From assembly GCF_900188125.1 (NCBI RefSeq), contig NZ_FZOW01000029.1:1-55297 (forward strand): 55,297 bases of DNA, in the 5' to 3' direction. Positions within the stretch are counted from its first letter, which is position 1. Every line of letters starts with the position of its first letter. Below, piece after piece: positions 1-8,681 of the stretch. This stretch comes from Rhodococcoides kyotonense. Lineage in GTDB: Bacteria; Actinomycetota; Actinomycetes; Mycobacteriales; Mycobacteriaceae. Below the pieces are notes generated by a model. That model was not told the origin of the DNA and did no database searches. It worked only from the letters and a program-made list of their open reading frames with translations. Position numbers and translations under genes: made by a program.

Positions 1-1
1 G

Positions 2-220
2 CCGGAAGCCGTCGACGCCGGGCCTATCGCCTTCGTGCGCGACGGTGATCAGATCCGTCTCGACGTCGGAAAGGGGACACTCGACGTCCTCGTCGGCGAC
101 GCGGAACTCGAAGCACGTAAGCAAGGGTGGGCTCCGCTGCCTCCCCGTTACACGCGCGGAGTGTTGGCGAAGTATTCCAAGCTGGTCGGATCGGCGTCGA
201 CCGGTGCGGTTCTGGTTTGA
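2..220 (+). CDS. ilvD: Dihydroxy-acid dehydratase, C-terminal end (partial)
   Basis: An open frame runs from base 2 to the TGA at 218-220; the 5' part lies outside the window. The 72 residues visible contain the family's closing segment (IAFVRDGDQI near the start, then LPPRYTRGVLAKYSKLV and a final GAVLV), which I recognise as the C-terminus of the IlvD/Edd family. IlvD is a cytoplasmic iron-sulfur dehydratase that converts 2,3-dihydroxy acids to 2-oxo acids in valine and isoleucine synthesis. The Edd branch of the same superfamily is the alternative, but this tail reads as IlvD. The gene is followed by a hairpin terminator shared with the convergent protease gene. Confidence 0.88.
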   Translation, partial: PEAVDAGPIAFVRDGDQIRLDVGKGTLDVLVGDAELEARKQGWAPLPPRYTRGVLAKYSKLVGSASTGAVLV

Positions 221-306
221 CACTGCTTGAATGGCGACCCGAAGCTATCTGATCGTATGAATGGACCATTCAAGCGGTAGGCGGGCCATGCAATCCCGAC
301 GCAAAA

Positions 307-363
307 CGACGAAAGGGCCACCGCGCCGGTGTTGTGAAACCCAGCGCGATGGCCCATTCGTCG
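307..363. terminator. Bidirectional hairpin between convergent genes
   Basis: The 14-base arms CGACGAAAGGGCCA (307-320) and TGGCCCATTCGTCG (350-363) are inverted repeats with one mismatch. The hairpin sits between the ends of ilvD (220) and the protease gene (373), so it can stop transcription from both sides. There is no clear U-run, as is common in actinobacteria. Confidence 0.7.
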
Positions 364-372
364 TGAGAAGTC

Positions 373-1029
373 CTACGGGATCGGAGTGAATCCGGCTCCC
401 ACTGCGTTTCCTGCGTTGATCTGACGCAGGATCGCGTCGATGTTGGTACCGACCTGCGGGCCGAAGCACGCGACGCCGAGGTAGGCGTTGACCATTCCGA
501 CGAGCGTGGTGCCGACGACGACCGGGCTGCCCGAGTCACCTTCGACGACGCACAGCTGCGACCACGTTTCCTGCGACTGCAGGATGTCGCCGTACGCGAT
601 GCCGCACGTGTTGCCGGTGGTTCGCCCTTCCTTGCACACGATGTTCGGGAACAATGCGGGCGGGCCGACCTGCGTGATGGTCACGTTGCCGACATGGTTG
701 ACCGGGATGACCTTGGCGCGGTCGAACTCGATGACCGCGAAGTCGTATTCGGGATTGGAGAACGCGATGCGGCCGACGACGCCTGCATCGGGGTCGTACT
801 CCGGAATGATGGTTGCGCCGGCGTTGCCGCAGTGACCTGCGGTGAGTCCGACCAGACGGCCTGCGCCGTCGTTACCGATAGTCGTCAGCGTGCACTCCGC
901 GGCGCTGTCGACGATGATCCCGGATCCACCTCCGAGGACCGCCGGAGCTGCAGCAGATGCAGTTCCGACGCCGACGCTTGCCGCGACAGCTGCGGCGGCC
1001 ACGACGACGAGCATGAACTTCTTCAACAT
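373..1029 (-). CDS. Secreted trypsin-like (S1/chymotrypsin fold) serine protease
   Basis: A 218-residue protein with a signal peptide: MLKKF followed by a long Ala/Val-rich hydrophobic core, with likely cleavage after the ASA near residue 27. The catalytic triad is visible as His66 (TAGHCG), Asp96 (EYDFAVIEFD) and Ser166 (GDSGSPV). Cysteines near residues 46 and 67 and a later set suggest disulfides. The ATG at 1029 is chosen because GGAGAGGG lies just upstream and the signal peptide begins there; an in-frame start further up would add 16 polar residues. It is probably an exported endopeptidase of the short actinobacterial alpha-lytic/streptogrisin-like type, but without a propeptide. The substrate is not predictable. 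It is monocistronic and convergent with ilvD. Confidence 0.85.
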   Translation of the reverse strand: MLKKFMLVVVAAAAVAASVGVGTASAAAPAVLGGGSGIIVDSAAECTLTTIGNDGAGRLVGLTAGHCGNAGATIIPEYDPDAGVVGRIAFSNPEYDFAVIEFDRAKVIPVNHVGNVTITQVGPPALFPNIVCKEGRTTGNTCGIAYGDILQSQETWSQLCVVEGDSGSPVVVGTTLVGMVNAYLGVACFGPQVGTNIDAILRQINAGNAVGAGFTPIP

Positions 1030-1170
1030 GTATTCCCTCTCCAGCGGTGTCCGCAGAACCCTAGCAACAACTACCACCGCGAGACGACTGTGTTGGTCAA
1101 CGTTCTTGTCACGACTCGCGCGTCGGTGTCCATCTCGTTACCGTGCGGCCGTCGTCGTTTCGTCCCTTTA

Positions 1171-1902
1171 TTACTGTGTGCCGCTTTCGAGTGCCGCGAG
1201 CATCGACTGCGCTTCCTCCAGTTGCCGGCTCAGCTCGGCCACCCGCTGGGCGGCTTCGTCACGGGCGTGAGAGATGACCGCCTCGACGGCCTGTACAGCG
1301 GAATCGTCGCCCAGCTCGCGGACTGCTCGGGAGACGGACTCGGGAGTCACCGGCTGCGCCTTGCCCGGTCGCCTCGCACCGTGGGTGACCGTCACGGACC
1401 AGTCGTTGTCGGCGCCCGCATGAATGGTCACGCTGACGCTGTCCGGTCCCTTCTTTCCCTTCCGCGCCGCCGGGGCCGCGGGCTTCGACACGGTCGCCGG
1501 ACTCGGAGCCGGCGCAGGCTTGGGAGTGACGGGCTTGGGCGTGACAGGCTTGGGGGTGACAGGCTTCGGCTTGGGCGCAGGCTCGGTCCACTCGGCGATC
1601 TCGGGCTTCGGCGCGACAGGCTTGGGCGCCGGCTTCGCGGCTCCCCCCGGCGGGTTGCGAGTGATGCGGAGTTCGTCGGCCTCGAACGGCAGCTCGTCGT
1701 TGACTCCCTTGGGGCTGATCGTGACGGTGCTTCCGTCGATCGAGACGACCCGCGCCGACGTCCCCTCCGGCAGACCGAGACTCGGCGTGGCCTCGATCAG
1801 ATACACCGTCGCGCGCTTGCCCGAGGCGAGTGCGTCGGCCAACGTCGCGAGGTTCTCGGGCGTGAGGGACTCGTTCGCGGTAGAACGTCTACGCGGTGGC
1901 AT
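1171..1902 (-). CDS. DUF6319-type protein with Pro/Lys repeat linker
   Basis: A 243-residue cytoplasmic protein without signal peptide or membrane segment. The N-terminal part (about 10-80; LTPENLATLADALASGKRA, then a beta-rich segment ending FEADELRIT) matches what I recall of the DUF6319 family of Nocardia/Rhodococcus/Gordonia. It is followed by a low-complexity linker (about 85-150) of repeated VTPKP units, a small domain around VSVTIHAGADNDWSV, and a C-terminal amphipathic, probably coiled-coil helix (about 195-240, rich in E, A, Q and R). The ATG at 1902 has GAGAGG 9 nt upstream and is preferred to an upstream in-frame start. The function is unknown; the N-terminal half could bind nucleic acid or a partner protein. 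Confidence 0.7.
   Translation of the reverse strand: MPPRRRSTANESLTPENLATLADALASGKRATVYLIEATPSLGLPEGTSARVVSIDGSTVTISPKGVNDELPFEADELRITRNPPGGAAKPAPKPVAPKPEIAEWTEPAPKPKPVTPKPVTPKPVTPKPAPAPSPATVSKPAAPAARKGKKGPDSVSVTIHAGADNDWSVTVTHGARRPGKAQPVTPESVSRAVRELGDDSAVQAVEAVISHARDEAAQRVAELSRQLEEAQSMLAALESGTQ
1520..1564 (-). repeat. Three 15-bp in-frame tandem repeats (VTPKP units)
   Basis: Three tandem 15-base units of the form TTGGGNGTGACRGGC (on the + strand) lie inside the DUF6319-type gene and encode repeated Val-Thr-Pro-Lys-Pro. Such units vary readily in copy number by slippage. Confidence 0.85.
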
Positions 1903-2052
1903 CGGGGCGAACCTCTCTCGAAAGTGTTTGCGAATACTGTCGCACACTCGGTGCGCGATCGGTATCGAGCACGAACCACCTTCGTGTGGGACGCGTCACG
2001 CGTAACCTGACGGCGTACCTGTTTACGGGGTGCGGAACGGGAGGGATTGTCG

Positions 2053-4383
2053 ATGTACACCGTCGATGCCAGCGCGAAGAAACCGACGTACGACGGCCAG
2101 CCGGTCTATCTTCTCGACGCGGCATCGACGCTGGAAGTTCAGGCTCTGAACCAGTGGATCGACCGGGCCACACCGGACGGGCAGACGCGTCCACCGTCGA
2201 TCGTTCTGTTCGGCGAGAGCGCACACCAGATCGCCGAGTCGGTACGCGCCGTCGCCGACGACCCGTTGCTCGTGCCCCTGCGCGTCACGTTGTCGGAGAA
2301 GAAGCGATCCGGGGTACTGCGTCGGATGGTCGCGCCGCGTGGCAATTCCAAGCCGACGCGGGCATGGCAACGCTGGGTCCAGAGCGACGACCCCGATCAC
2401 TCCGAAATTCTCGTCGGCGCTCCCGCGACGCTCGCCGAACTGGAGACCCGGTTCCACCGGACGGGCGGCAAGTCGCTGTCGTCGTTCATCTGCAGGCAGG
2501 CGACCCTCGCGCTCGACAAGGCCGAGCGAGACGTCATCGGATCCGAGTACAAGGTGCCGCGTTTCGTCGTCGAGGACATGACGGAACAGAAGAAGTTCCA
2601 CGACGGCATCGCGGAACTTGCGGCCGAGGTCGGCGACAGCGTCACCGACGTCACCCGTCGAGTACACGAGATCCTGCACGAGATGGTGGCAACGGAAACC
2701 CGTCGCGCAGTGGAGATGTGGGGAACCCTCGGCGCGTACTTCTCCCGCGCCTATCGCGTCGACGTCGATCGCACCGAGTTGACGAAGGTGCGTGAGCTCA
2801 ACAAGAACTATCCGCTCGTCTTCCTGCCCAACCACCGGTCCTACCTCGATCCGCTGGTGTTGCGTCCGGCGCTGCTGACCGAGGGTCTGCCGCTCAACCA
2901 TGTGATGGGCGGAATCAACGTCGGGTTCTGGCCGCTCGGGCCGATCGCGAAACGCAGTGGCGTCGTGCTGATTCAGCGCAAATTCTCCGACGAGATCTAC
3001 AAGTGGACGCTGCGGCAATACATGAGCTTTCTGCTCGGCAAGCGATTCAATCTCGAGTGGTACATAGAGGGCGGCCGCAGCCGTACCGGCAAACTGCGCC
3101 CACCGCGGTTCGGGCTACTGACCTACCTGGTCGACGCGCTCGAGAGCAGCGACGCCGAGGACGTCTATCTGGTCCCGACGTCGATCACCTACGACCGCCT
3201 GCACGAGGTCGGCGCGATGGCGGCCGAGTCCCACGGCGCGAAGAAGCAGGCCGAGGGCATTCGCATGGCGATCGGCTACATCCGCGCTCAGGGAAAGCTT
3301 CGCGGCAACGTGTATCTGACGTTCGGAGAACCGATTTCGGTACGTTCGATCCTCGACGCGAACGAGGACAAGCGCATCGCGGTCCAGAAGATCGCATTGT
3401 CCGTTGCCCACGCGATCAACGACACGACGCCGGTGACGCCTGCCGCTCTGGTCACGATGGCGTTGTTGGGCATCGAAGACCGCGCGCTCAACGTGCACGA
3501 GATGTGGGCGATCATCGCCCCTCTCGCTCGGTACATCAAACGACGCGGCCTCCCGACGGCAGGGGGCATCGACATCAGCGAGGTCGACGTCGTACGCAAT
3601 GCCGTCGTCGCGCAGGTGAATGCGGGCGTCGTCAAACGTTTCGACGACGGACCCGAGCCTGTGTTCTATCTGGCGCAGGACAAGCACCTGGTGGCTGCGT
3701 TCTTCCGCAACAACGCAATTCACTATTTCGTGATGCGCGCCATCGGCGAACTCGTCGTACTGCCCGACCGTGACCAGACCGAGGCGTCGACGCCGGAATC
3801 GATGTGGAAGGCCGCCCTCGAACTCCGGGATCTGCTGAAGTTCGAGTTCTTCTTCGGTGACAAGAAGGATTTCGGAACACGCCTCGAAGCGGAAGTCGCC
3901 CTGATCGATCCGGACTGGCGAGCCAACCTCGACGATCCCGGTTATGCCGCGCGGCAACTCGAAAGCCAGGATCTGCACCTCGCGCATCGTGTGTTGCAGC
4001 CGATCCTCGAGGCCTATCAAGTCGTCGCCGATCAGTTGTTGCTGCTGCCTGCCGACGCCGAACTGGACAAGCCGTCGTTCATCGCCCAGTGCCTCGGCGC
4101 GGCGCAGGCGCGTCGTCTGCGGCAGCAGCTCGACCACAGCGAAGCCATCTCGGGCGAATTGTTCGACACGGCACTACAATTGGCCGACAACCGCAAGCTC
4201 GTGGATCCCGGCAGCGAGAACCTGGCGCAACGTCGGCGGGACTTCGCGCAGGAGATCAACGAGTGGGCGCGCAAGGCACGCTTGATTCGCGACATGGCAC
4301 ATCGAATGCTCGACGAGGTCGATCCGCTCGAAGTCCCCGAGACATCGACAGATTCCGACGAGAAGGAGGACGACGCCCGATGA
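2053..4383 (+). CDS. plsB: Glycerol-3-phosphate 1-O-acyltransferase (PlsB family)
   Basis: A 776-residue PlsB-type acyltransferase that acylates sn-glycerol-3-phosphate at position 1, the first step of phospholipid and triacylglycerol synthesis, at the inner membrane face. Motifs visible: the HX4D block NHRSYLD at His261-Asp266, the IxRxxG-like stretch GVVLIQRKF, and the substrate-binding block EGGRSRTGKLRPP at about 339-351. Length is close to E. coli PlsB (about 800). The ATG at 2053 has GGGAGGG at a good distance; an in-frame TTG 6 nt earlier would be too close to it. Its TGA overlaps the ATG of the next gene (ATGA at 4380-4383), so the two are translationally coupled. Mycobacterial PlsB2 has a similar PlsC-type neighbour. 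Confidence 0.92.
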   Translation: MYTVDASAKKPTYDGQPVYLLDAASTLEVQALNQWIDRATPDGQTRPPSIVLFGESAHQIAESVRAVADDPLLVPLRVTLSEKKRSGVLRRMVAPRGNSKPTRAWQRWVQSDDPDHSEILVGAPATLAELETRFHRTGGKSLSSFICRQATLALDKAERDVIGSEYKVPRFVVEDMTEQKKFHDGIAELAAEVGDSVTDVTRRVHEILHEMVATETRRAVEMWGTLGAYFSRAYRVDVDRTELTKVRELNKNYPLVFLPNHRSYLDPLVLRPALLTEGLPLNHVMGGINVGFWPLGPIAKRSGVVLIQRKFSDEIYKWTLRQYMSFLLGKRFNLEWYIEGGRSRTGKLRPPRFGLLTYLVDALESSDAEDVYLVPTSITYDRLHEVGAMAAESHGAKKQAEGIRMAIGYIRAQGKLRGNVYLTFGEPISVRSILDANEDKRIAVQKIALSVAHAINDTTPVTPAALVTMALLGIEDRALNVHEMWAIIAPLARYIKRRGLPTAGGIDISEVDVVRNAVVAQVNAGVVKRFDDGPEPVFYLAQDKHLVAAFFRNNAIHYFVMRAIGELVVLPDRDQTEASTPESMWKAALELRDLLKFEFFFGDKKDFGTRLEAEVALIDPDWRANLDDPGYAARQLESQDLHLAHRVLQPILEAYQVVADQLLLLPADAELDKPSFIAQCLGAAQARRLRQQLDHSEAISGELFDTALQLADNRKLVDPGSENLAQRRRDFAQEINEWARKARLIRDMAHRMLDEVDPLEVPETSTDSDEKEDDAR

Positions 4384-5807
4384 TCGACCTGTCGACACAG
4401 CTGCGCGCCATCGCCGACGCGCCGGCCGGGCCGGACACCGCGGCATTCTTCGACCTCGACGGCACCCTCATCAACGGGTTCTCCGCGAAAGCCGTGTTCC
4501 TCGAACGCCTCAAGACGCTCGACGTGACCGTTCACGAGCTGTGGGAGATCTCCAGTGCCGTCGTCGAGATGCGCATGAAGAGCTCGCCCGTCGACAACCT
4601 GATGGGCAAGGCGGTCAAGGGGCTGGAAGGCCGGCGCGAAGAAGATCTGATGGAACAGGCATATGCATTGTTCCGCAACGAGATCGCCCCGATGATCTAC
4701 CCCGAAGCACGGATTCTGGTGGAAGCTCACCGGCATGCTGGACACCGGCTCGTGATGGCGACGTCGGCGACGCCGTATCAAGCAATCCCTGTACAGGAAG
4801 ACCTCATGTTCGACGCGTTACTGTGCACCACACCGGTCGTCGTCGACGGTGTCCTGACGGGTGAGCTCGTCGGCAGTTCGCTGTGGGGTCCACGCAAGGC
4901 ACAGGCGGTCGCAGACTACGCCGAGCAGGAAGGCCTCGATCTGACCGGGTGTTTCGGGTATTCCAATGGCGGAGAAGATGTTCCGCTCCTGGAAGAGGTC
5001 GGCATCCCCGTCGCGCTCAACCCCGACGACGAGCTGACGAGGCACGCTGCGCGCGTCGGATGGCCTGCGCTTCGACTCGAGAATCCCAAGCGCGGTATCG
5101 ACCTCACGTCGGTCGTACGCAGCACCGCGGCGTTGGGGTCGGTGCTCGCGAGCGCAGGCGTGGGCCTCGGCCTCGGACTCCTGACACGCAGCAGGCGGAC
5201 AGGTGCCAACATCACCTCCTCTGTCGCCCCGGACATCGCGTTGGCTCTCGCAGGGATCAAGCTCGACGTCACCGGCACCGAGAATGCATGGTCCGCGCGG
5301 CCAGCGGTCTTCATGTTCAACCATCAGAGCACCGCAGACTCCGTCATCGTGACGTCGATTCTGCGCAAGGACATCACCGCTGTCGCCAAGCGCGAACTCG
5401 AACGCGACCCTCGATTCGCGCTGTTGGGCAAGATCTTCGACGTTGCCTACATCGACCGAGGGGACCCTGCGCAGGCCCGCGAAGCGATGAAGCCTGCGAT
5501 CGACAAGCTGCATTCGGGCGTCTCGGTCGCCATCGCTCCCGAGGGCACCCGCATGCCGACGTCCCGGCTCGGGCGTTTCAAGAAAGGCGGATTCCATCTG
5601 GCGATGCAAGCCCAGGTTCCGATCGTTCCCATCGTGATCCACAACGCCGGCGACGTCATGTGGAAGAAGGACTTCACGGCACATTCGGGTACCGTCAAGG
5701 TCACCGTCGGAGAACCCATCTCGACCGAGGGCTGGGTTCCCGAGAAGATCGACAACTACATCGACGACGTCCGTTCCTTCTTCGACAGAACGTTGGGATA
5801 TGCCTGA
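4380..5807 (+). CDS. plsC: HAD-IB phosphatase / 1-acylglycerol-3-phosphate acyltransferase fusion
   Basis: A 475-residue two-domain protein. The N-terminal HAD-IB domain (about 15-240) has the DxD nucleophile motif FDLDGTL at Asp25/Asp27 and a late GGEDVPLL segment. After a hydrophobic linker (about 250-270) comes an AGPAT/PlsC domain with HX4D (NHQSTAD, His315-Asp320) and EGTRMPTS. The acyltransferase part makes phosphatidic acid from the PlsB product. The HAD part resembles SerB-like phosphatases, and its substrate is not certain. This architecture is known from mycobacterial PlsC-type proteins. It overlaps plsB by 4 bp and the cyclase gene by 8 bp, so all three are likely made in step. Confidence 0.88.
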   Translation: MIDLSTQLRAIADAPAGPDTAAFFDLDGTLINGFSAKAVFLERLKTLDVTVHELWEISSAVVEMRMKSSPVDNLMGKAVKGLEGRREEDLMEQAYALFRNEIAPMIYPEARILVEAHRHAGHRLVMATSATPYQAIPVQEDLMFDALLCTTPVVVDGVLTGELVGSSLWGPRKAQAVADYAEQEGLDLTGCFGYSNGGEDVPLLEEVGIPVALNPDDELTRHAARVGWPALRLENPKRGIDLTSVVRSTAALGSVLASAGVGLGLGLLTRSRRTGANITSSVAPDIALALAGIKLDVTGTENAWSARPAVFMFNHQSTADSVIVTSILRKDITAVAKRELERDPRFALLGKIFDVAYIDRGDPAQAREAMKPAIDKLHSGVSVAIAPEGTRMPTSRLGRFKKGGFHLAMQAQVPIVPIVIHNAGDVMWKKDFTAHSGTVKVTVGEPISTEGWVPEKIDNYIDDVRSFFDRTLGYA

Positions 5808-6801
5808 GAAAGACATCAACTCGGTGGTACAGCGGGAGATCGAGAAGAATCTCCTCGGGGGAACACCGAAGTACACCCGCATGGACATCGTCGAGAAGTC
5901 GGGCATCCCACTCGAGCGCGTCGTACAGTTGTGGACTGCCATGGGTTTTCCGGTGCACACCGATCCCGATGCCGTGGTCTTCACGGACGCCGACCTCGAC
6001 GCGCTACGCCTGCTCACCGGCCTGACCGAGCAGAGCGTCATCGAACCCGAGATGGAAGTCGCCATCGCACGCACACTCGGGCAGGCCATGTCGCGGCTGA
6101 CGGAGTGGCAGGTCGGAGTCGTCAACAGTCATATTCACGACCGCATGACCGAGGGCGCCGACCTCGATGCGATCCGTAAGAACGCCAGAGAGGTTGCTGC
6201 ACAGACGGTTCCGACGTTGGAGGCATTGCAATCGTACACGTGGCGCAGGCATCTCGCGGCCACCGCAGGCAGGTCCATCGCAGACCCCGGCGAGGAGACC
6301 ACCGATCGCACGGTCGCCGTCGGGTTCGCGGACATGGTCGGTTACACCAGCCTGACGCGTCGGCTCGGCGTCGACGAGCTCACCCAGCTTCTCGAGGAAT
6401 TCGAATCGATCGCCAGCAACATCATCGCGCGCGGACGTGGCTCGGTCATCAAGAACGTCGGCGACGAGGTGATGTTCAGTGCACAGACGGCAGAGGACGC
6501 CGCGCACATCGCGCTCGATCTGCAGGACGCATACGAAGCGCAGGAGGACATGCCGGAACTCCGCGTCGGATTGGCATGGGGGCCGGTGCTCGCTCGGTAC
6601 GGCGACTTGTACGGTTCCACCGTCAACATCGCTGCGCGTCTGACCAGTTCGGCCCATCCCGGCACCATCCTGGTGGACACCACGATGGCCGAGGCGCTGC
6701 AGGACGACGCCGAGTTCTACCTCAAGTCGTTGAGGTCGCTACGTGTGCGCGGATTCCACAGACTCAAGCCTCATGCATTGCGGCGCAACAAAGACCGATA
6801 G
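5800..6801 (+). CDS. Adenylate cyclase with N-terminal regulatory domain (class III)
   Basis: A 333-residue soluble class III cyclase. Residues about 1-165 resemble the adenylate cyclase regulatory domain of mycobacterial Rv1264, an autoinhibitory pH-sensing module. The catalytic domain (about 172-325) keeps all six key residues: metal-binding Asp178 (FADMVGYT) and Asp222 (GDEVMF), adenine-selecting Lys218 and Asp269, and transition-state Asn276 and Arg280. Activity and ATP preference over GTP are therefore expected. The ATG at 5800 lies inside the end of the acyltransferase gene. Its 3' end overlaps the convergent glycosyltransferase gene by 31 bp. The operon position ties cAMP production to phospholipid synthesis; that link is inferred. 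Confidence 0.9.
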   Translation: MPEKDINSVVQREIEKNLLGGTPKYTRMDIVEKSGIPLERVVQLWTAMGFPVHTDPDAVVFTDADLDALRLLTGLTEQSVIEPEMEVAIARTLGQAMSRLTEWQVGVVNSHIHDRMTEGADLDAIRKNAREVAAQTVPTLEALQSYTWRRHLAATAGRSIADPGEETTDRTVAVGFADMVGYTSLTRRLGVDELTQLLEEFESIASNIIARGRGSVIKNVGDEVMFSAQTAEDAAHIALDLQDAYEAQEDMPELRVGLAWGPVLARYGDLYGSTVNIAARLTSSAHPGTILVDTTMAEALQDDAEFYLKSLRSLRVRGFHRLKPHALRRNKDR

Positions 6802-7844
6802 AAGTCGAGGTGCCTCTGTGCCGCAGCGTCCCACGTGAGGCTGCGGGCCAGAGCGCGACCGGTCTCCTGAGTTCGTTCGCTGCCGATCGCGGCGGCGAGT
6901 TCGGCCGCCAGTTCGGCCGAGTCGTGTGCATACGTCACCGCGTCGCCGAACACCTCCCGTAGCACCGGCAGATCCCGTGCTACGACGGGTATTCCGGCTG
7001 CGAGTGCTTCCATCGCCGCAAGTCCGAAGCCCTCCTTGGTGGAGAAGAACGGTAGCACCGCTGCCTGCGCGACGAGATGAGGTAACTCGTCGTCGTCGAC
7101 GGTACCGAGCACGATGGGTTCGACGCCCAAGTGCTGTGCTCGAGACTCGAATTCGCATCGATAGTCTCGGTAGTCGAACAGTGTTTCTCCACCTGCGAAC
7201 ACGAGGGACAGGTCCGGGCGGTCCAGTTGTGCGAACGCGTCGAGCAGATCGATCGATCCCTTGCGTGGTTCGATGCCGCCGACCGCGAGCACGTACCGAC
7301 CGAGCTTCTGCCGCCAGGCGGTACTGCCCGACGCCGCGGCCGCCTCGAAGCGCTGCGCGTCGACGCCGTTCGGGATGACCGTCGGCTCCAATCCCCAACC
7401 CTGACGGACCTCCTCGGCTACCGCAGCCGACACACAGATGCGTGCATACGGTTCGGTGACCGCGCGTTCGTGACAGGCTGCGAGCGCAGGGGTGGTGAAC
7501 TGGTCGAGATGATGGATGGTCCTGATGCACGGCCCGACCGCGTTGGCCGAGATGCAGTCCTGGGCATGCACGATGTCGTAGTCGGCGCCCGAAAATGCCT
7601 GTCCCAGAACATCGATGGATCGAAGTATCCGATCGCCGACGGACTCGTCGTCGCGCGCCTGAAACGGGACCATCCGAACCGTGACCGACGGGTCGACTCG
7701 ACGGAAGAACGCGCTGTCACCGCCGCGGCCCAGCGACCAGACCGTCACGTCCTCGCCTGCTCGGGCCAGCGCCTCCGCCAGATGCAGCGTGTGCACCACC
7801 CCACCACGAGGTTTCGACGAATACGTCAACAGACTGATCTTCAC
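6771..7844 (-). CDS. MSMEG_0565-type glycosyltransferase (GT4)
   Basis: A 357-residue GT-B glycosyltransferase of family GT4, last gene of the Nit1C-type operon. It shows the N-terminal glycine-rich segment KPRGGVVHT, IPNGVD in the middle, GGIEPRKG at the start of the nucleotide-sugar domain, and the EX7E block EGFGLAAME. I recognise it as the MSMEG_0565 family by sequence style and by position beside MSMEG_0567-0572 homologues. The GTG at 7844 is chosen because AGGAGAA lies just upstream and the Rossmann fold begins there; it overlaps the stop of the preceding gene as GTGA. The acceptor is unknown. A sugar-conjugated intermediate or product of the pathway is possible. Confidence 0.85.
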   Translation of the reverse strand: MKISLLTYSSKPRGGVVHTLHLAEALARAGEDVTVWSLGRGGDSAFFRRVDPSVTVRMVPFQARDDESVGDRILRSIDVLGQAFSGADYDIVHAQDCISANAVGPCIRTIHHLDQFTTPALAACHERAVTEPYARICVSAAVAEEVRQGWGLEPTVIPNGVDAQRFEAAAASGSTAWRQKLGRYVLAVGGIEPRKGSIDLLDAFAQLDRPDLSLVFAGGETLFDYRDYRCEFESRAQHLGVEPIVLGTVDDDELPHLVAQAAVLPFFSTKEGFGLAAMEALAAGIPVVARDLPVLREVFGDAVTYAHDSAELAAELAAAIGSERTQETGRALARSLTWDAAAQRHLDFYRSLLRRNA

Positions 7845-8677
7845 GACTTCTCCTGACGGTACGCATCCACCCGGCGCTCGTCGAGGTGATGCAGGACCCG
7901 TCGTGCGCGGTCCACTTCGGCGTCGACGTCGATGTCGCACACGGCAAGTCCGCCCTTGGACCATGTCTTCGCAAGTACGTCGCCGCCCGGCCCGACGATC
8001 TTCGCCTGCCCGAGGAACCGCAACGATCCCATGACTCCGGTTTGGTTGGAGGACACCAGGACAACTTGATTCTCGGCCGCGCGGGCCGCGTCGTACAGGT
8101 CGAAGAGGCGGGACTGACGGTCGTTCGGCAGCGACGACGCCCGATCGGTGACGCTTGCTGGCCACGCCGACAATGCGGCGATGATGCGTGCGCCGTCGAG
8201 GGCAAGTGCCCGAGCGGATTCGGGGAACGTCTTGTCGTAGTCGATGAGCATTCCCATGCGCCCGACCGGGGTGTCGAAGGCCTCGAAGCGGTCACCCGCC
8301 GCGTAAGCCAACGACTCGCCCAGAGGTTGGTGCACTTTGCGATGACTGCCGAGCACACCGTCACCGCTGACGCACGCAGCGGCGTTGTAGCGCAGTCCGT
8401 TCGACAGCTCGGTGTACCCGATGCACACCGTCAGATCACCGGCGGCGGCCATGATCGCGGAGATCTCGGGGCCGTCGATGTCCAGAGTGGGCGGGAGTTC
8501 CGACACGTCCGGGTTGCGCAGACTGTCGATGTATCCACCGAGAGAGGCGTCGGGCAGCACGAGAAGGTCGATCTCGTCGCGTTTGGCGCTGTCGATGATC
8601 GTCTCGATCTTCGATACCGCGCGATCGACGTCACGACCGAAATGCGCTGCCAGAGCGCCGATCTTGATGGATCCCAC
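7841..8677 (-). CDS. Nitrilase-superfamily paralogue lacking catalytic Cys and Glu
   Basis: A 278-residue protein that aligns end to end with the nitrilase encoded at 10218-11099 (shared GRMGM, KVHQPLGE, IVGPGG and ENQVV segments). It has Asp43 where the active paralogue has Glu43 (LPDASLGGY against LPEACLGGY). It has Asp146 in place of the nucleophile Cys155 (MLIDYDK against MQICYDK). Lys114 is kept. Thiol hydrolysis is therefore not expected; a structural, regulatory or ligand-binding role in a hetero-oligomer is possible. The GTG at 8677 starts 4 nt after the oxidoreductase stop; its Shine-Dalgarno match (GGAGAAGG) is rather distant. The reading frame is intact, so it is not an eroding pseudogene. 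Confidence 0.85.
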   Translation of the reverse strand: MGSIKIGALAAHFGRDVDRAVSKIETIIDSAKRDEIDLLVLPDASLGGYIDSLRNPDVSELPPTLDIDGPEISAIMAAAGDLTVCIGYTELSNGLRYNAAACVSGDGVLGSHRKVHQPLGESLAYAAGDRFEAFDTPVGRMGMLIDYDKTFPESARALALDGARIIAALSAWPASVTDRASSLPNDRQSRLFDLYDAARAAENQVVLVSSNQTGVMGSLRFLGQAKIVGPGGDVLAKTWSKGGLAVCDIDVDAEVDRARRVLHHLDERRVDAYRQEKS

Positions 8678-8681
8678 CGAG

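Noticed and set aside
1259..2010. Long Arg-rich open frames opposite or across the DUF6319-type gene
   Set aside because: High-GC shadow frames with Arg/Gly/Leu-rich composition, no ribosome site and no family match; the minus-strand gene explains the region.
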